Shown one piece after another: positions 17,270 through 26,641 of a DNA stretch of 64,000 nt (positions are counted from its first letter, which is position 1; each line of letters begins with the position of its first letter). The position numbers were made by a program, and so were the translations under genes. The stretch spans positions 51,063 to 115,062 of the forward strand of contig CAMFLW010000001.1 in assembly GCA_945957575.1 (NCBI GenBank). The letters are read 5' to 3'. This DNA is from an uncultured Aeromonas sp. (GTDB taxonomy: Bacteria; Pseudomonadota; Gammaproteobacteria; Enterobacterales; Aeromonadaceae). Below the pieces are notes generated by a model, which saw only the letters and a list, made by a program, of their open reading frames with translations, searched no databases and was not told the DNA's origin.

Positions 17270-18340
17270 ATGTTAGAAGTCTTGAAGCGCTGGTATCAGA
17301 CCCGGTTCTCCGATCCCGATGCCGTTACCCTCTTCCTATTGCTGGTCTTCTGCTTTGCCATCATCTGGCTATTTGGCGATCTGCTGGCCCCCCTGCTGGT
17401 GGCGCTGGTGATGGCCTATCTGCTGGAGTGGCCGGTGGCCCGGCTGCAAAAGGCGGGGCTGTCGCGCACGCTGGCTACCAGCGTCATTCTGATCCTCTTT
17501 ATTACGGTGGCGGTCGCTGCCCTCTTGGGCCTTATCCCGACCCTGGTGAGCCAGGGGATCAATCTGGCCAAAGAGGCGCCGGCCATGCTGACTCACGCTC
17601 AGGATTATGTCCGCACCCTGCCTGACCGCTATCCCGAGCTCATCGACGTCAGTCTGGTGGAGACGGTCATCGACAACATTCGCCAGCGCATTCTCAGTGG
17701 CGGCGAGCATCTGGTGAGCGCCTCGCTCAGCTCGCTGGTGAACGTGGTGGCCATCATGATCTACCTCATTCTGGTGCCACTGATGGTCTTCTTCATGCTC
17801 AAGGACAAGCGGGTCTTGATGGGTAGCCTGCGCCGCTTCCTGCCGCGCAACCGCACCCTCGTCAACCGGGTGTGGATCGAGATGAACAACCAGATCATCA
17901 ACTACATCCGCGGCAAGGTGATCGAGATACTCATCGTAGGCATTGCCACCTATGTCCCCTTCGCCCTGATGGGGCTGCGCTATTCGGTGCTGCTGGCGGT
18001 CGCGGTCGGCTTCTCGGTGCTGATCCCCTACATAGGCGCAGCCGTGGTGACGGTGCCGGTGGCCATGGTCGCCCTGTTCCAGTGGGGCCTCACTCCGGAG
18101 TTCGCCTGGCTGATGGTGGCCTATCTGGTCATTCAGGCCCTCGATGGCAACCTGCTGGTGCCGGTCCTCTTCTCGGAGGCAGTCAACCTCCATCCGGTGG
18201 CCATCATCATCGCCGTGCTGGTCTTTGGCGGATTGTGGGGATTCTGGGGGGTCTTCTTCGCCATTCCCCTCGCCACCCTGGTCAAGGCGGTGATCAATGC
18301 CTGGCCAAAACGTGAAGATCTGCCGAGCGCCGTGAAATAA
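17270..18340 (+). CDS. perM: PerM, AI-2E family transporter
   Basis: A 356-residue inner-membrane protein of the AI-2 exporter (TqsA/PerM) superfamily. Helices near both ends flank a long soluble helical part (residues about 95-160). Family motifs are LVPLMVFFMLKDK, NNQIINYIRGKVIEILIVG and GFSVLIPYIGAAVVT, plus the late GLWGFWGVFFAIPLATLVKA. ATG 17270 has TAAGGATGC upstream. PerM is next to bepA in E. coli also. The transported substrate is not established. Confidence 0.88.
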   Translation: MLEVLKRWYQTRFSDPDAVTLFLLLVFCFAIIWLFGDLLAPLLVALVMAYLLEWPVARLQKAGLSRTLATSVILILFITVAVAALLGLIPTLVSQGINLAKEAPAMLTHAQDYVRTLPDRYPELIDVSLVETVIDNIRQRILSGGEHLVSASLSSLVNVVAIMIYLILVPLMVFFMLKDKRVLMGSLRRFLPRNRTLVNRVWIEMNNQIINYIRGKVIEILIVGIATYVPFALMGLRYSVLLAVAVGFSVLIPYIGAAVVTVPVAMVALFQWGLTPEFAWLMVAYLVIQALDGNLLVPVLFSEAVNLHPVAIIIAVLVFGGLWGFWGVFFAIPLATLVKAVINAWPKREDLPSAVK

Positions 18341-18354
18341 CCCGCGTCCCCATC

Positions 18355-18640
18355 CGGTGCAACAACCTGCGCACGCGTGCCTCTATGGTTTCGAGGGCTT
18401 GTGCCAAGTACCGGGGTGGCGCAGGGCTGTCACCGGGCAAGAGGATATTGAGCTGATTACTTCACTGGGTCATGGGAGCGTGGCGGCAGATGGCCATGCC
18501 GATGATGGCCCAGGCCAGACAATCCATAGGCATGTAGCCATGGTGCCGGGTCATAACATTCTCTTTGCCACCACTCGTGGGGCATAAGAGCGGTGAGTGA
18601 TCCAAACAGGGCGACTTTGCGAGCGTAAAGGAAGTCGAGA
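18355..18640 (-). pseudogene. Remnant of an IS4-type transposase, N-terminal part
   Basis: Three overlapping minus-strand reading pieces look like one decayed transposase start. One frame reads GSLTALMPHEWWQRE; another continues PMDCLAWAIIGMAICRHAPMTQ, then an in-frame TGA, then SNQLNILLPGDSP. In IS4-family transposases a helix ending WLVIGMALxRHxPM is followed by VNQLDIVLPGxxPFVAPSA, so order and spacing fit. At least one frameshift, one stop and the loss of the catalytic domain make it dead. No inverted ends or target duplication were found. It sits between perM and the purL terminator. Confidence 0.6.
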
Positions 18641-18654
18641 CCTGGTTCGAAAGC

Positions 18655-18694
18655 AAAAAAAATCCGAAACCAAATCAACAGGTTTCGGATTTTT
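18655..18694 (-). terminator. Terminator after purL
   Basis: AAAATCCGAAACC (18659-18671) pairs with GGTTTCGGATTTT (18681-18693); on the minus strand the stem is followed by eight T. It lies 82 bases past the purL stop. Confidence 0.88.
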
Positions 18695-18774
18695 ACAGCT
18701 TAGGAGGATCGGTCAATGGATCCTTTACTGATTGGTATTAGTCACCTTGGCCGGTTTTTGTTTGCGTTGCAGGC

Positions 18775-21700
18775 TTAACCCAGACGAACCCTCGCATTCC
18801 TGAACATCCGCATCCAGGCACCGTCCTCACCCCAGTTATCCGGGTGCCAGGAGTTGGCCACGGTGCGGAACACCCGCTCCGGGTGCGGCATCATGATGGT
18901 GGCGCGGCCGTCGGTGGTGGTGACGGCAGTGATGCCGTTCGGCGAGCCGTTCGGGTTGGCCGGATACTGCTCGGTCACGCTGCCGCGGTTATCGACAAAG
19001 CGCAGCCCCACCAGCCCGCTGGTTTGCAGTGCGTTCAGGTGAGCGGCATCGCGCACCTCGACACGCCCTTCCCCGTGGGAGACGGCAATCGGCATCACCG
19101 AGCCCGCCATGCCAGCGAAGAAAGCGGAGGGAGATTCCTGCACCTCGACCAGACTGAAGCGCGCTTCGAAGCGCTCGGAGCGGTTGCGCACAAAGCGCGG
19201 CCACAGGTCGGCCCCCGGGATCAGGGTGCGCAGGTTGGACATCATCTGGCAGCCGTTGCACACGCCCAGAGAGAGGGTATCGCCACGCTCGAAGAAGCGC
19301 TGGAACTGCTTGCGAGCGTTGTCATTGAACAGGATGGACTTGGCCCAGCCTTCGCCCGCCCCCAGCACATCACCGTAGGAAAAACCACCACAGGCCACTA
19401 GGGTCTGGAACTCCTCCAGCTTGATGCGACCGGAGAGGATGTCGCTCATGTGCACATCCACCGCCGCAAAGCCGGCGCGGTCAAACGCCGCCGCCATCTC
19501 CACGTGGGAGTTGACCCCCTGCTCGCGCAGCACTGCCAGACGGGGGGAGGCCCCACGGGCAATGTAAGGTGCGGCCACATCTTCGGCCGGGTTGAAGCTG
19601 AGCTTGGCCTGCAGGCCCGGATCGGTGGCGTCCTGACGAGCAGTATGCTCCTGATCCGCGCACTCGGGGTTGTCGCGCAGGCGCTGCATCTGCCAGCTGG
19701 TCTCGCCCCAAATGGTGCGCAGAGCAGTGCGGCTGGCGCGATAGACCTCCTGACCGGCCCGTTGCAGGGTGATTAGGTCCCCTTCGCGCACGGTACCGAG
19801 CACGTGAGAGCAGGCCGCCAGACCGTGACCGGCCAGCAGGGTCATCACCGCCTCTTTATCTTCGCGGCGCACCTGAATGACGGCGCCCAGCTCCTCGTTA
19901 AACAGCGCAGGCAGCAGCTCGCCACCGATGCGATCGAGCTGAATGTCGAGGCCACAATGACCGGCAAAGGCCATCTCCACCAGGGTGACGAACAGGCCGC
20001 CGTCGGAGCGATCGTGGTAGGCGACGAGTTTGCGGTCGCTCACCAGCGCCTGAATGGCGTTGAAGAAGCCTTTGAGCTGGACCGGGTTGTCCAGATCCGG
20101 CGCCTTGTCACCCAGCTGGCGATAGACCTGGGCCAGCGCCGAAGCGCCGAGGCGCTGCTTGCCATTGCCAAGGTCGATGAGGATAAGATCAGTCTCACCG
20201 AGATCGGTACGCAGTTGCGGTGTGACGGTGTTGCGCACATCCTCAACCCGGGCAAACGCCGAGATCAGCAGGGAGAGCGGCGAAGTGACGCTGTGCTCCT
20301 TGCCATCCTGCTGCCAGCGGGTCTTCATGGACATGGAGTCCTTGCCCACCGGAATGGTGATGCCAAGGGCCGGGCAGAGCTCCTCGCCCACCGCTTTGAC
20401 CGCCTCATAAAGACCGGCGTCTTCACCCGGGTGACCGGCAGCGGCCATCCAGTTGGCGGAGAGCTTGACCCGCTTCAGAGACCCGATGTGAGCCGGTGCC
20501 AGGTTGGTGAGCGCTTCCGCTACCGCCATACGGGCAGAAGCAGCGTGGGAGAGCAGCGCCACCGGGGTGCGCTCGCCCATCGACATGGCTTCGCCGTGGT
20601 AGCTGTCGTAGGTGGCGGCGGTGACGGCGCAGTCAGCTACCGGGATCTGCCAGGGGCCGACCATCTGGTCGCGGTTAACGAGACCAGTCACGCTGCGATC
20701 GCCGATGGTGATAAGGAAGGACTTCTCTGCCACGGTGGGCAGGCGCAGTACCCGCTCGGCAGCCTCGCCCAAGGTGATGCCATCGAGTTGCAGCGCTTTG
20801 CCTTGTGCAGGCAGGGTCACCACATCGCGGTGCATCTTGGGGGTCTTGCCCAGCAGCACATCCAGCGGCAGATCGATGGGATGGTTGTCAAAATGCTGAT
20901 CGGAGAGCGTCAGGTGCTTCTCTTCGGTGGCAGTACCGATGACGGCATAGGGTGCGCGCTCGCGCTCGCACAGCGCCTTGAACAGCGACAACTTCTCCTT
21001 GGCCACCGCCAGCACGTAACGCTCCTGAGATTCGTTGCACCAGATCTCGAGCGGGCTCATGCCCGGCTCATCGTTCGGGATGGCACGCAGGTCGAAGCGA
21101 CCACCGCGATCGCCATCGCTCACCAGCTCCGGCATGGCGTTGGAGAGACCACCGGCGCCCACATCGTGGATGAAGACGATGGGATTGTCGTCACCCAGCT
21201 GCCAGCAGCGGTCGATCACCTCCTGGCAACGGCGCTCCATCTCTGGGTTGTCGCGCTGCACCGAGGCAAAGTCGAGATCTTCGGCCGACTGGCCAGAGGC
21301 CATGGAGGAAGCCGCGCCGCCGCCCAGACCGATGTTCATCGCCGGGCCACCCAGCACGATCAGCGCCGCGCCGACCGGAATCTCCCCTTTCTGGACGTGT
21401 TCGCTGCGGATGTTGCCGATACCGCCCGCCAGCATGATGGGTTTGTGGTAGCCACGCACCTCGACGCCGTTGTGGCTCGGCACCTCCTCTTCGAAGGTAC
21501 GGAAGTAACCGAGAATGGCCGGACGGCCGAACTCGTTGTTGAACGCTGCGCCGCCGAGCGGCCCCTCCTGCATGATGTCAAACGCGCTGACGATGCGGCC
21601 CGGTTTGCCGAAATCCTGCTCCCACGGCTGCTCGAAGCCAGGGATGCGCAGGTTGGAGACGGAGAAACCGACCAGACCCGCCTTGGGCTTGGCACCGCGA

Positions 21701-22692
21701 CCGGTGGCACCCTCGTCGCGGATTTCGCCGCCAGAGCCGGTGGCCGCCCCCGGGAACGGGGAAATCGCGGTCGGGTGGTTGTGGGTCTCCACCTTCATCA
21801 GGATGTCGACCTGTTCCTGGTGATACTGGTACTCGCCGTTGGCCGGGCTCGGGAAGAAACGGCCACCCTGGCTCCCTTCCATCACGGCGGCATTGTCTTT
21901 ATAGGCGGAGAGGACATGATCCGGTGTCTGCTCGAAGGTGTTCTTGATCATCTTGAACAGCGACTTGGGCTGCTGCTCACCGTCGATGGTCCAGTCGGCG
22001 TTGAAGATCTTGTGGCGGCAGTGCTCGGAGTTCGCCTGGGCAAACATGTAGAGCTCGATGTCATTGGGGTTGCGACCCAGCTTGGTGAAATTCTCCACCA
22101 GATAGTCGATCTCGTCGTCGGCCAGCGCCAGACCCAGCGCCACGTTGGCCTCGGCCAGCGCGGCGCGACCACCGCCCAGCACATCCACCTGGGTGAAGGG
22201 GCGCGGCTCGTGGTGGGCAAACAGGGCGCTCGCCGCTTCCATGTCGGCAAACACTGCCTCCATCATGCGATCGTGCAGCACGGTAGCCACATCGGTACGC
22301 TGGGCGGCGCTCAGCTCACCCTTGGCCTGCACGTAATAGGCAATACCGCGCTCCAGCCGCTTGACCTTGTTCAGGCCGCAGTTGTGGGCGATGTCGGTTG
22401 CTTTGGAAGACCAGGGGGAGATAGTGCCAGGACGGGGGGTAACGAGAAACAGCTGACCGTTGGGGGTGTGTTCGGGGATGATCGGGCCAGATTGTGCACC
22501 TGAGTGCAGGAGCTGGCCCAACCTCGCTCGCTCCGGGGGCGACAACGGGCTCGATAGCTCGGCAAAGTGCACGTATTCGGCATAGACATCCTCTATCTCT
22601 ACTCCTCTCTCCTGTTTCATCTGCGCAAATCGCTGCAGCAGTTTTTTGACACGAAACTCAGACAGTGCAGGGGCACCACGCAAGATATCCAT
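18775..22692 (-). CDS. purL: Phosphoribosylformylglycinamidine synthase (large single-chain form)
   Basis: A 1305-residue enzyme for the fourth step of purine synthesis: FGAR plus glutamine and ATP to FGAM. The N-terminal and two AIR-synthase-like domains contain [20 protein letters not shown] and [12 protein letters not shown]. The C-terminal class I glutaminase has the nucleophile in [14 protein letters not shown] and the His/Glu in [12 protein letters not shown] 22692 gives the E. coli start ([11 protein letters not shown]) with AAAGG upstream; the longer frame is not supported. A sigma-70-like promoter with an overlapping PurR-like box lies upstream, and mltF diverges, as in E. coli. Confidence 0.97.
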   Translation of the reverse strand: MDILRGAPALSEFRVKKLLQRFAQMKQERGVEIEDVYAEYVHFAELSSPLSPPERARLGQLLHSGAQSGPIIPEHTPNGQLFLVTPRPGTISPWSSKATDIAHNCGLNKVKRLERGIAYYVQAKGELSAAQRTDVATVLHDRMMEAVFADMEAASALFAHHEPRPFTQVDVLGGGRAALAEANVALGLALADDEIDYLVENFTKLGRNPNDIELYMFAQANSEHCRHKIFNADWTIDGEQQPKSLFKMIKNTFEQTPDHVLSAYKDNAAVMEGSQGGRFFPSPANGEYQYHQEQVDILMKVETHNHPTAISPFPGAATGSGGEIRDEGATGRGAKPKAGLVGFSVSNLRIPGFEQPWEQDFGKPGRIVSAFDIMQEGPLGGAAFNNEFGRPAILGYFRTFEEEVPSHNGVEVRGYHKPIMLAGGIGNIRSEHVQKGEIPVGAALIVLGGPAMNIGLGGGAASSMASGQSAEDLDFASVQRDNPEMERRCQEVIDRCWQLGDDNPIVFIHDVGAGGLSNAMPELVSDGDRGGRFDLRAIPNDEPGMSPLEIWCNESQERYVLAVAKEKLSLFKALCERERAPYAVIGTATEEKHLTLSDQHFDNHPIDLPLDVLLGKTPKMHRDVVTLPAQGKALQLDGITLGEAAERVLRLPTVAEKSFLITIGDRSVTGLVNRDQMVGPWQIPVADCAVTAATYDSYHGEAMSMGERTPVALLSHAASARMAVAEALTNLAPAHIGSLKRVKLSANWMAAAGHPGEDAGLYEAVKAVGEELCPALGITIPVGKDSMSMKTRWQQDGKEHSVTSPLSLLISAFARVEDVRNTVTPQLRTDLGETDLILIDLGNGKQRLGASALAQVYRQLGDKAPDLDNPVQLKGFFNAIQALVSDRKLVAYHDRSDGGLFVTLVEMAFAGHCGLDIQLDRIGGELLPALFNEELGAVIQVRREDKEAVMTLLAGHGLAACSHVLGTVREGDLITLQRAGQEVYRASRTALRTIWGETSWQMQRLRDNPECADQEHTARQDATDPGLQAKLSFNPAEDVAAPYIARGASPRLAVLREQGVNSHVEMAAAFDRAGFAAVDVHMSDILSGRIKLEEFQTLVACGGFSYGDVLGAGEGWAKSILFNDNARKQFQRFFERGDTLSLGVCNGCQMMSNLRTLIPGADLWPRFVRNRSERFEARFSLVEVQESPSAFFAGMAGSVMPIAVSHGEGRVEVRDAAHLNALQTSGLVGLRFVDNRGSVTEQYPANPNGSPNGITAVTTTDGRATIMMPHPERVFRTVANSWHPDNWGEDGAWMRMFRNARVRLG

Positions 22693-22740
22693 ATGACCTT
22701 TCTCACCAAGTTTTGAAGTGGGGGGAATTGAGACGCGCGT

Positions 22741-22769
22741 ATTATAGGGAGCTGGCCCACAGCGGACAA
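22741..22769 (-). promoter_or_regulatory. purL promoter
   Basis: On the minus strand TTGTCC (22769-22764) and a perfect TATAAT (22746-22741) are 17 bases apart, 49 bases before the purL ATG. The hexamers match 4/6 and 6/6 to the sigma-70 consensus. Confidence 0.7.
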
Positions 22770-22779
22770 ACGTTTTTCT
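22764..22779 (-). promoter_or_regulatory. Candidate PurR operator on the purL promoter
   Basis: The plus strand reads GGACAAACGTTTTTCT: the core CAAACGTTTT is identical to the PurR consensus ACGCAAACGTTTTCGT and 11 of 16 positions match. It overlaps the -35 hexamer, a repressing position. PurR control of purL is known in E. coli; here it is inferred. Confidence 0.55.
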
Positions 22780-22840
22780 CGTTTTGTGTAGTGTGACTCG
22801 GCGCACACTCTCTGGTATAAAGGTGCCTCTTTTTTGACAA

Positions 22841-24349
22841 ATGCCGATTTTTTCAACAAAGGTACTCACCTACTTGCGCTGCATTTTTCGACTATTTATC
22901 GGGCTGACGTTACTGCTGACTCTGGTTGGTTGTGACTTTTATACCCCCTCCAGCCAGTTGGAGCAGATCCGCCAACGAGGCGAGATCCGGGTTGGTACCA
23001 TCTATGGTCCCACCTCTTATTACCTGCGTGACGACCTCGCTCAGGGGTTCGATTACGAGCTGGCGCAAAATTATGCAGACTGGTTGGGGGTGAAGCTCAC
23101 CATCATCCCGGTCGACACCACTGACGAATTGGTCGCCCTGCTGAAAAAGGGCAAACTCGATCTGGCTGCGGCCGCCATCATGGTCACCCCGGAGCGGCGC
23201 GAGCTGCTGCGCTTTGGCCCGGGCTTCTACCAGGTCTCCCCCAAGCTGGTCTATCGCAACGGCAAATCCAAGCCTGCCTCGTTGAACGGCATCAAGGGCA
23301 AGCTGGTAGTGGCCGCCGGCTCCTCCGGGGAAGACCTGCTCAAAGAACTTAGCCAGGCAAACCCCAAGTTGAAGTGGAGTACCAATAACCAGGCAGATGT
23401 AGAAGAGCTGCTCAAGCAGGTGGTAGATGGCAAAATTGACTACACGGTGGTGCAGGACACTGTGCTGGCCCGTACCCAGCGCTACTACCCGGAGCTCACC
23501 GAAGGGCTGACCCTGGCCCAGAAGCAGACCGTCGCCTGGGCCATGAGCAAGCTGCCCGATGACAGCCTCTATGCCAGCGTGATCGACTTCTTCGGTCAGC
23601 GCTTTATGGATGGCGCCATCGCCAAGCTCGACGAGAAGTACTTCGGCCATGTGCAGAACTTCGATTTCGTCGATACCCGCACCTTCCTCAAGCGCGCCAA
23701 GAGTCTGCTGCCCAAATACCAACCACTGTTCCAGCACCATGCCAAGAACATCGACTGGCGGCTGCTGGCGGCCATCAGCTATCAAGAGTCCCACTGGGAT
23801 CCGCAAGCCCGCTCCTACACCGGGGTGCGTGGCATGATGATGCTGACCGAGCCCACCGCCAAGGCGATGGGGGTCAACGATCGACTCCACCCCGAAGAGA
23901 GCATCAAGGGGGGCTCCCTCTATCTGCAGCAGATGATGGAAAAAGTGCCCGATTCGGTGCCCGATGACGAGAAGGTGTGGTTTGCCCTCACCGCCTATAA
24001 CATCGGCTATGGCCACATGATGGATGCCCGCCGCCTGACCAAAGAGCTCGGCAAGAATCCCGATGCCTGGAGCGACGTAAAAGAGGTGCTGCCGCTACTG
24101 CAGCAGGCACGCTGGCACCGCAAGGTGCGTTATGGCTATGCCCGTGGCAGCGAGGCACGCAACTATGTGAACAACGTGCGCCAGTACTACCAGAGCCTGC
24201 TGTGGCTCGACAACGAGCAGCAGAAAGCGCATCAGCGGGAGAGTCTCGACAACGACAACGACAACGACATCGACAACGCCAGCGAGCCGGAACTGGCCGA
24301 GCGCCCCACCGTCATCGCCGAGGTGGTCAATCAGATCACCATGCGCTAA
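22841..24349 (+). CDS. mltF: Membrane-bound lytic murein transglycosylase F
   Basis: A 502-residue outer-membrane lipoprotein (lipobox LVGC, Cys31). Residues about 40-270 form a substrate-binding-protein-like domain ([16 protein letters not shown]), followed by an SLT domain with the catalytic Glu in [10 protein letters not shown] and [13 protein letters not shown]. It cleaves the MurNAc-GlcNAc bond of peptidoglycan with anhydro-product formation. The ATG has no ribosome site: an extended -10 (TGG then TATAAA, 22813-22821) predicts a leader of about 13 bases. The C-terminal tail holds an Asp-Asn repeat encoded by GACAAC units at 24248-24277. Confidence 0.93.
   Translation: MPIFSTKVLTYLRCIFRLFIGLTLLLTLVGCDFYTPSSQLEQIRQRGEIRVGTIYGPTSYYLRDDLAQGFDYELAQNYADWLGVKLTIIPVDTTDELVALLKKGKLDLAAAAIMVTPERRELLRFGPGFYQVSPKLVYRNGKSKPASLNGIKGKLVVAAGSSGEDLLKELSQANPKLKWSTNNQADVEELLKQVVDGKIDYTVVQDTVLARTQRYYPELTEGLTLAQKQTVAWAMSKLPDDSLYASVIDFFGQRFMDGAIAKLDEKYFGHVQNFDFVDTRTFLKRAKSLLPKYQPLFQHHAKNIDWRLLAAISYQESHWDPQARSYTGVRGMMMLTEPTAKAMGVNDRLHPEESIKGGSLYLQQMMEKVPDSVPDDEKVWFALTAYNIGYGHMMDARRLTKELGKNPDAWSDVKEVLPLLQQARWHRKVRYGYARGSEARNYVNNVRQYYQSLLWLDNEQQKAHQRESLDNDNDNDIDNASEPELAERPTVIAEVVNQITMR
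24248..24277 (+). repeat. GACAAC hexamer repeat in the mltF 3' end
   Basis: Five hexamers, four GACAAC-type and one GACATC, encode alternating Asp-Asn/Ile in the tail of MltF beyond the SLT domain. Its length could change by slippage without altering the frame. Confidence 0.75.
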
Positions 24350-24405
24350 CAAACCATTATTCGGCTGTTTTCACGCAAACTTCTCTGTTACCATCCGGTT
24401 ACATC

Positions 24406-24476
24406 GGAGCCTATCCGAAATCGCATTGTTTTCATTATGTTGAGAGATTAAATAACAGCAATTTCGGATGGGCTCC
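24406..24476 (+). other. Long stem-loop in the leader of the small basic protein gene
   Basis: GGAGCCTATCCGAAAT at 24406-24421 is complementary to ATTTCGGATGGGCTCC at 24461-24476, with all 16 positions pairing in RNA (one U-G). The 39-base loop is AT-rich. It is followed 48 bases later by the ATG of the 48-residue gene; a second pairing, CCCAA (24484-24488) with TTGGG (24509-24513), would touch its Shine-Dalgarno. It does not resemble a terminator and I do not recognise it as a known riboswitch. Confidence 0.6.
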
Positions 24477-24524
24477 ATCAATGACCCAAGGCCCGGATGG
24501 CCACCCAGTTGGGAGGAGACCAAG

Positions 24525-24671
24525 ATGCAAAAACGTAGAAAAATCAGTCTGGTCAGAAAAGCAAAGTGCAGCTGGAGCCCCAGACGCAAACTCAAGCTTA
24601 ATGACATCAAGCGCAACCTGTGGCGCAGAAATCGATCCTATACCCTGCTTATTGCAGAGCACACAGCATAA
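24525..24671 (+). CDS. Small very basic protein of unknown function
   Basis: 48 residues, MQKRRKISLVRKAKC to the end TLLIAEHTA, with 16 Lys/Arg and only two acidic residues. No signal peptide or membrane segment. A textbook ribosome site, GGGAGGAGACCAAG, precedes ATG 24525, and a strong terminator follows the stop immediately, so this is a compact free-standing unit. I do not recognise a family; the composition suggests RNA, DNA or ribosome contact. An ATG at 24468 would extend it in frame but has no ribosome site. Its leader contains the long stem-loop described separately. Confidence 0.6.
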   Translation: MQKRRKISLVRKAKCSWSPRRKLKLNDIKRNLWRRNRSYTLLIAEHTA

Positions 24672-24694
24672 ACCCGGCATTAGCCGGGTTTTTT
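24671..24694 (+). terminator. Terminator after the small basic protein gene
   Basis: AACCCGGC (24671-24678), loop ATTA, GCCGGGTT (24683-24690) and six T. It begins at the last base of the stop codon. Confidence 0.9.
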
Positions 24695-24721
24695 CATCTT
24701 CATAAATGCCTGATCAGCGTC

Positions 24722-24946
24722 TTACATCAGTGCAGCCTTAAACTGTACCGTCCGCTTGGAGACCAGCGAGTTGCAGTGGTTACAGAAGTAATCCACCGCA
24801 CCACACGCCTTGAGACGCTCCAGTTCCTGCTGGCAGGTGGGGCAGATAGCCGTGACGTGCACATTGGCCTGACACTGGCCACAGGTCTGTTCCTTGCTGC
24901 GGGTATCCAGTTCAGCCTGGCATGACGGGCAAAGCAGGGCTTTCAT
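24722..24946 (-). CDS. yfgJ: YfgJ-family zinc-ribbon protein
   Basis: 74 residues with Cys pairs CPSC, CGQC, CPTC and the final CNHC, forming zinc ribbons. ERLKACGAVDYFCNHCNSLV matches the conserved second half of E. coli YfgJ (VLKACGAVDYFCQH). The function is unknown. ATG 24946 has GAGGAGTCG upstream; a longer frame would add 14 unrelated residues. It follows der on the same strand, as in E. coli. Confidence 0.85.
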   Translation of the reverse strand: MKALLCPSCQAELDTRSKEQTCGQCQANVHVTAICPTCQQELERLKACGAVDYFCNHCNSLVSKRTVQFKAALM

Positions 24947-25040
24947 TGTCGACTCCTCATAAAGTGAACCTGCGATGGGTTTGCCCATGGCGGGTTCCCC
25001 TCCCCGCCGGACATCACGCCACTGCAGGGGGAATAACAGA

Positions 25041-25064
25041 GCGGCTGCCGGTGAGGGCAGCCGC
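25041..25064 (-). terminator. Hairpin after der
   Basis: GCGGCTGCC (25041-25049) pairs with GGCAGCCGC (25056-25064), loop of six, just past the der stop. No T run follows, so it may be a weak terminator or an mRNA 3'-end stabiliser. Confidence 0.5.
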
Positions 25065-25070
25065 CAGGAC

Positions 25071-26567
25071 TTATTTCTTCTTCATCTTCAGCAGCCGTTT
25101 GCGCTGACGTTCCTGACTCAGGGTCAGGGTATTCTTCTTGCCTTCAAACGGGTTGACCGACTCCTGGAACTCGACCCGGATCGGACTGCCCATGATCTTG
25201 AGGGACTTGCGGAAGTAGTTGATCAGATACCGCTTGTAGGAGTCCGGCAGGTCGTTGAGCTGGTTGCCGTGGATCACGATGCGCGGCGGGTTGTAACCAC
25301 CGGCGTGAGCATACTTGAGCTTGACGCGGCGACCGTTGACCATCGGTGGCTGGTGATCTTCCTGCGCCATCTGCATGATGCGGGTCAGCATGGCGGTGCT
25401 GGTACGGCGGGTGGCGGACTGGTAAGCCTCCTGAATGGATTCAAACAGATGGCCAACACCGCTGCCGTGCAGGGCGGAAATGAAGTGAACGCGAGCAAAG
25501 TCGATGAAGCCCAAGCGACGATCCAGCTCGTTCTTCACATCCTCTTTGACCTTCTGATCCAGACCGTCCCACTTATTCACCACCAGCACCACGGAGCGAC
25601 CGGAGTGGAGCACGAAGCCGAGGATGCTGAGATCCTGATCGGTGATGGTCTCCTGGGCGTCGATCACCAGCAGGCAGACGTTGGCATCTTCAATGGCTTT
25701 CAGGGTCTTGATAACGGAGAACTTCTCCACCGTCTCGTGTACCTTGCCACGACGACGCACACCGGCGGTGTCGATGACCACATACTTCTGCTCGTCACGC
25801 TCCATCGGAATGTAAACGGAGTCACGAGTGGTGCCGGGCATGTCATAGACGATGACCCGATCCTCACCCAGCATGCGGTTGGTCAGGGTCGATTTGCCGA
25901 CGTTGGGGCGACCGACGATGGCAAACTTGATGGGCAGGTCGGCAAACGGGGTCTCCTTGGTGTCCTCTTTGGTATCGAGTTCACCGGCTGCCACCATGCG
26001 CAGCAGGGCTTCTTCGTCGAAGTCCTCCTCTTCATCATCCTGCGCATCTTCATCGGTGGCCGCGTCGACCAAGGTCTCCAGATGGGGAGCCAGGGCCAGT
26101 TCCAGCAGGCTCAGTACGCCACGACCGTGGGCGGCCGCGATCTGGTAGACCTCGCCCAGCGCCAGACCGTAGAACTCGGAGACCGCAGAATCACCGTCGA
26201 TACCATCGGTCTTGTTGGCCACCAGAAATACCTTCTTGTGGGCCTTGCGCAGGTGCTCGGCGATGGCCTGATCCGCCGCGGTCAAACCGGCACGGGCATC
26301 CACCATGAACAGCACCACATCCGCTTCTTCGATGGCCAGCAGGGACTGCTCGGCCATCTTCAGCTCGATCCCCTCTTCAGTGCCATCGATACCGCCGGTA
26401 TCGACCACGATAAATTCCAGCTCGCCCAACTTCGCCTGACCGTATTTACGGTCCCGGGTCAGACCGGGAAAATCGGCAACCAGGGCATCCCGAGTACGGG
26501 TCAAGCGGTTAAACAGGGTGGATTTCCCCACATTGGGGCGGCCCACCAGGGCTACTACAGGAGTCAT
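25071..26567 (-). CDS. der: Ribosome-assembly GTPase Der (EngA)
   Basis: A 498-residue essential GTPase for 50S subunit assembly. Two tandem G domains each show GRPNVGKST (near residues 9 and 218), with DTGGI/DTAGV switch II motifs and NKTD/NKWD guanine-specificity motifs. They are joined by an acidic linker ([16 protein letters not shown]). The KH-like C-terminal domain includes [14 protein letters not shown] and ends in a basic tail. ATG 26567 is followed by VVALVGRPN at the usual distance. It is downstream of bamB by 74 bases. Confidence 0.97.
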   Translation of the reverse strand: MTPVVALVGRPNVGKSTLFNRLTRTRDALVADFPGLTRDRKYGQAKLGELEFIVVDTGGIDGTEEGIELKMAEQSLLAIEEADVVLFMVDARAGLTAADQAIAEHLRKAHKKVFLVANKTDGIDGDSAVSEFYGLALGEVYQIAAAHGRGVLSLLELALAPHLETLVDAATDEDAQDDEEEDFDEEALLRMVAAGELDTKEDTKETPFADLPIKFAIVGRPNVGKSTLTNRMLGEDRVIVYDMPGTTRDSVYIPMERDEQKYVVIDTAGVRRRGKVHETVEKFSVIKTLKAIEDANVCLLVIDAQETITDQDLSILGFVLHSGRSVVLVVNKWDGLDQKVKEDVKNELDRRLGFIDFARVHFISALHGSGVGHLFESIQEAYQSATRRTSTAMLTRIMQMAQEDHQPPMVNGRRVKLKYAHAGGYNPPRIVIHGNQLNDLPDSYKRYLINYFRKSLKIMGSPIRVEFQESVNPFEGKKNTLTLSQERQRKRLLKMKKK

Positions 26568-26641
26568 AAAAGCCTCATTCTCAAGACGACAAAGGCTCCG
26601 GGTCCGAAGACCAGGAGCCGGATATTCAAATTAACGGACGA

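Noticed and set aside
18457..18678. A 73-codon minus-strand frame as a real gene
   Set aside because: It starts inside the purL terminator, and its parts fit a decayed transposase better than an intact protein.
19804..22503. An 899-codon open frame on the plus strand
   Set aside because: It is antisense to purL, has no ribosome site or recognisable domain, and has the His/Gly/Val/Gln-rich composition expected from reversing a GC-rich gene.
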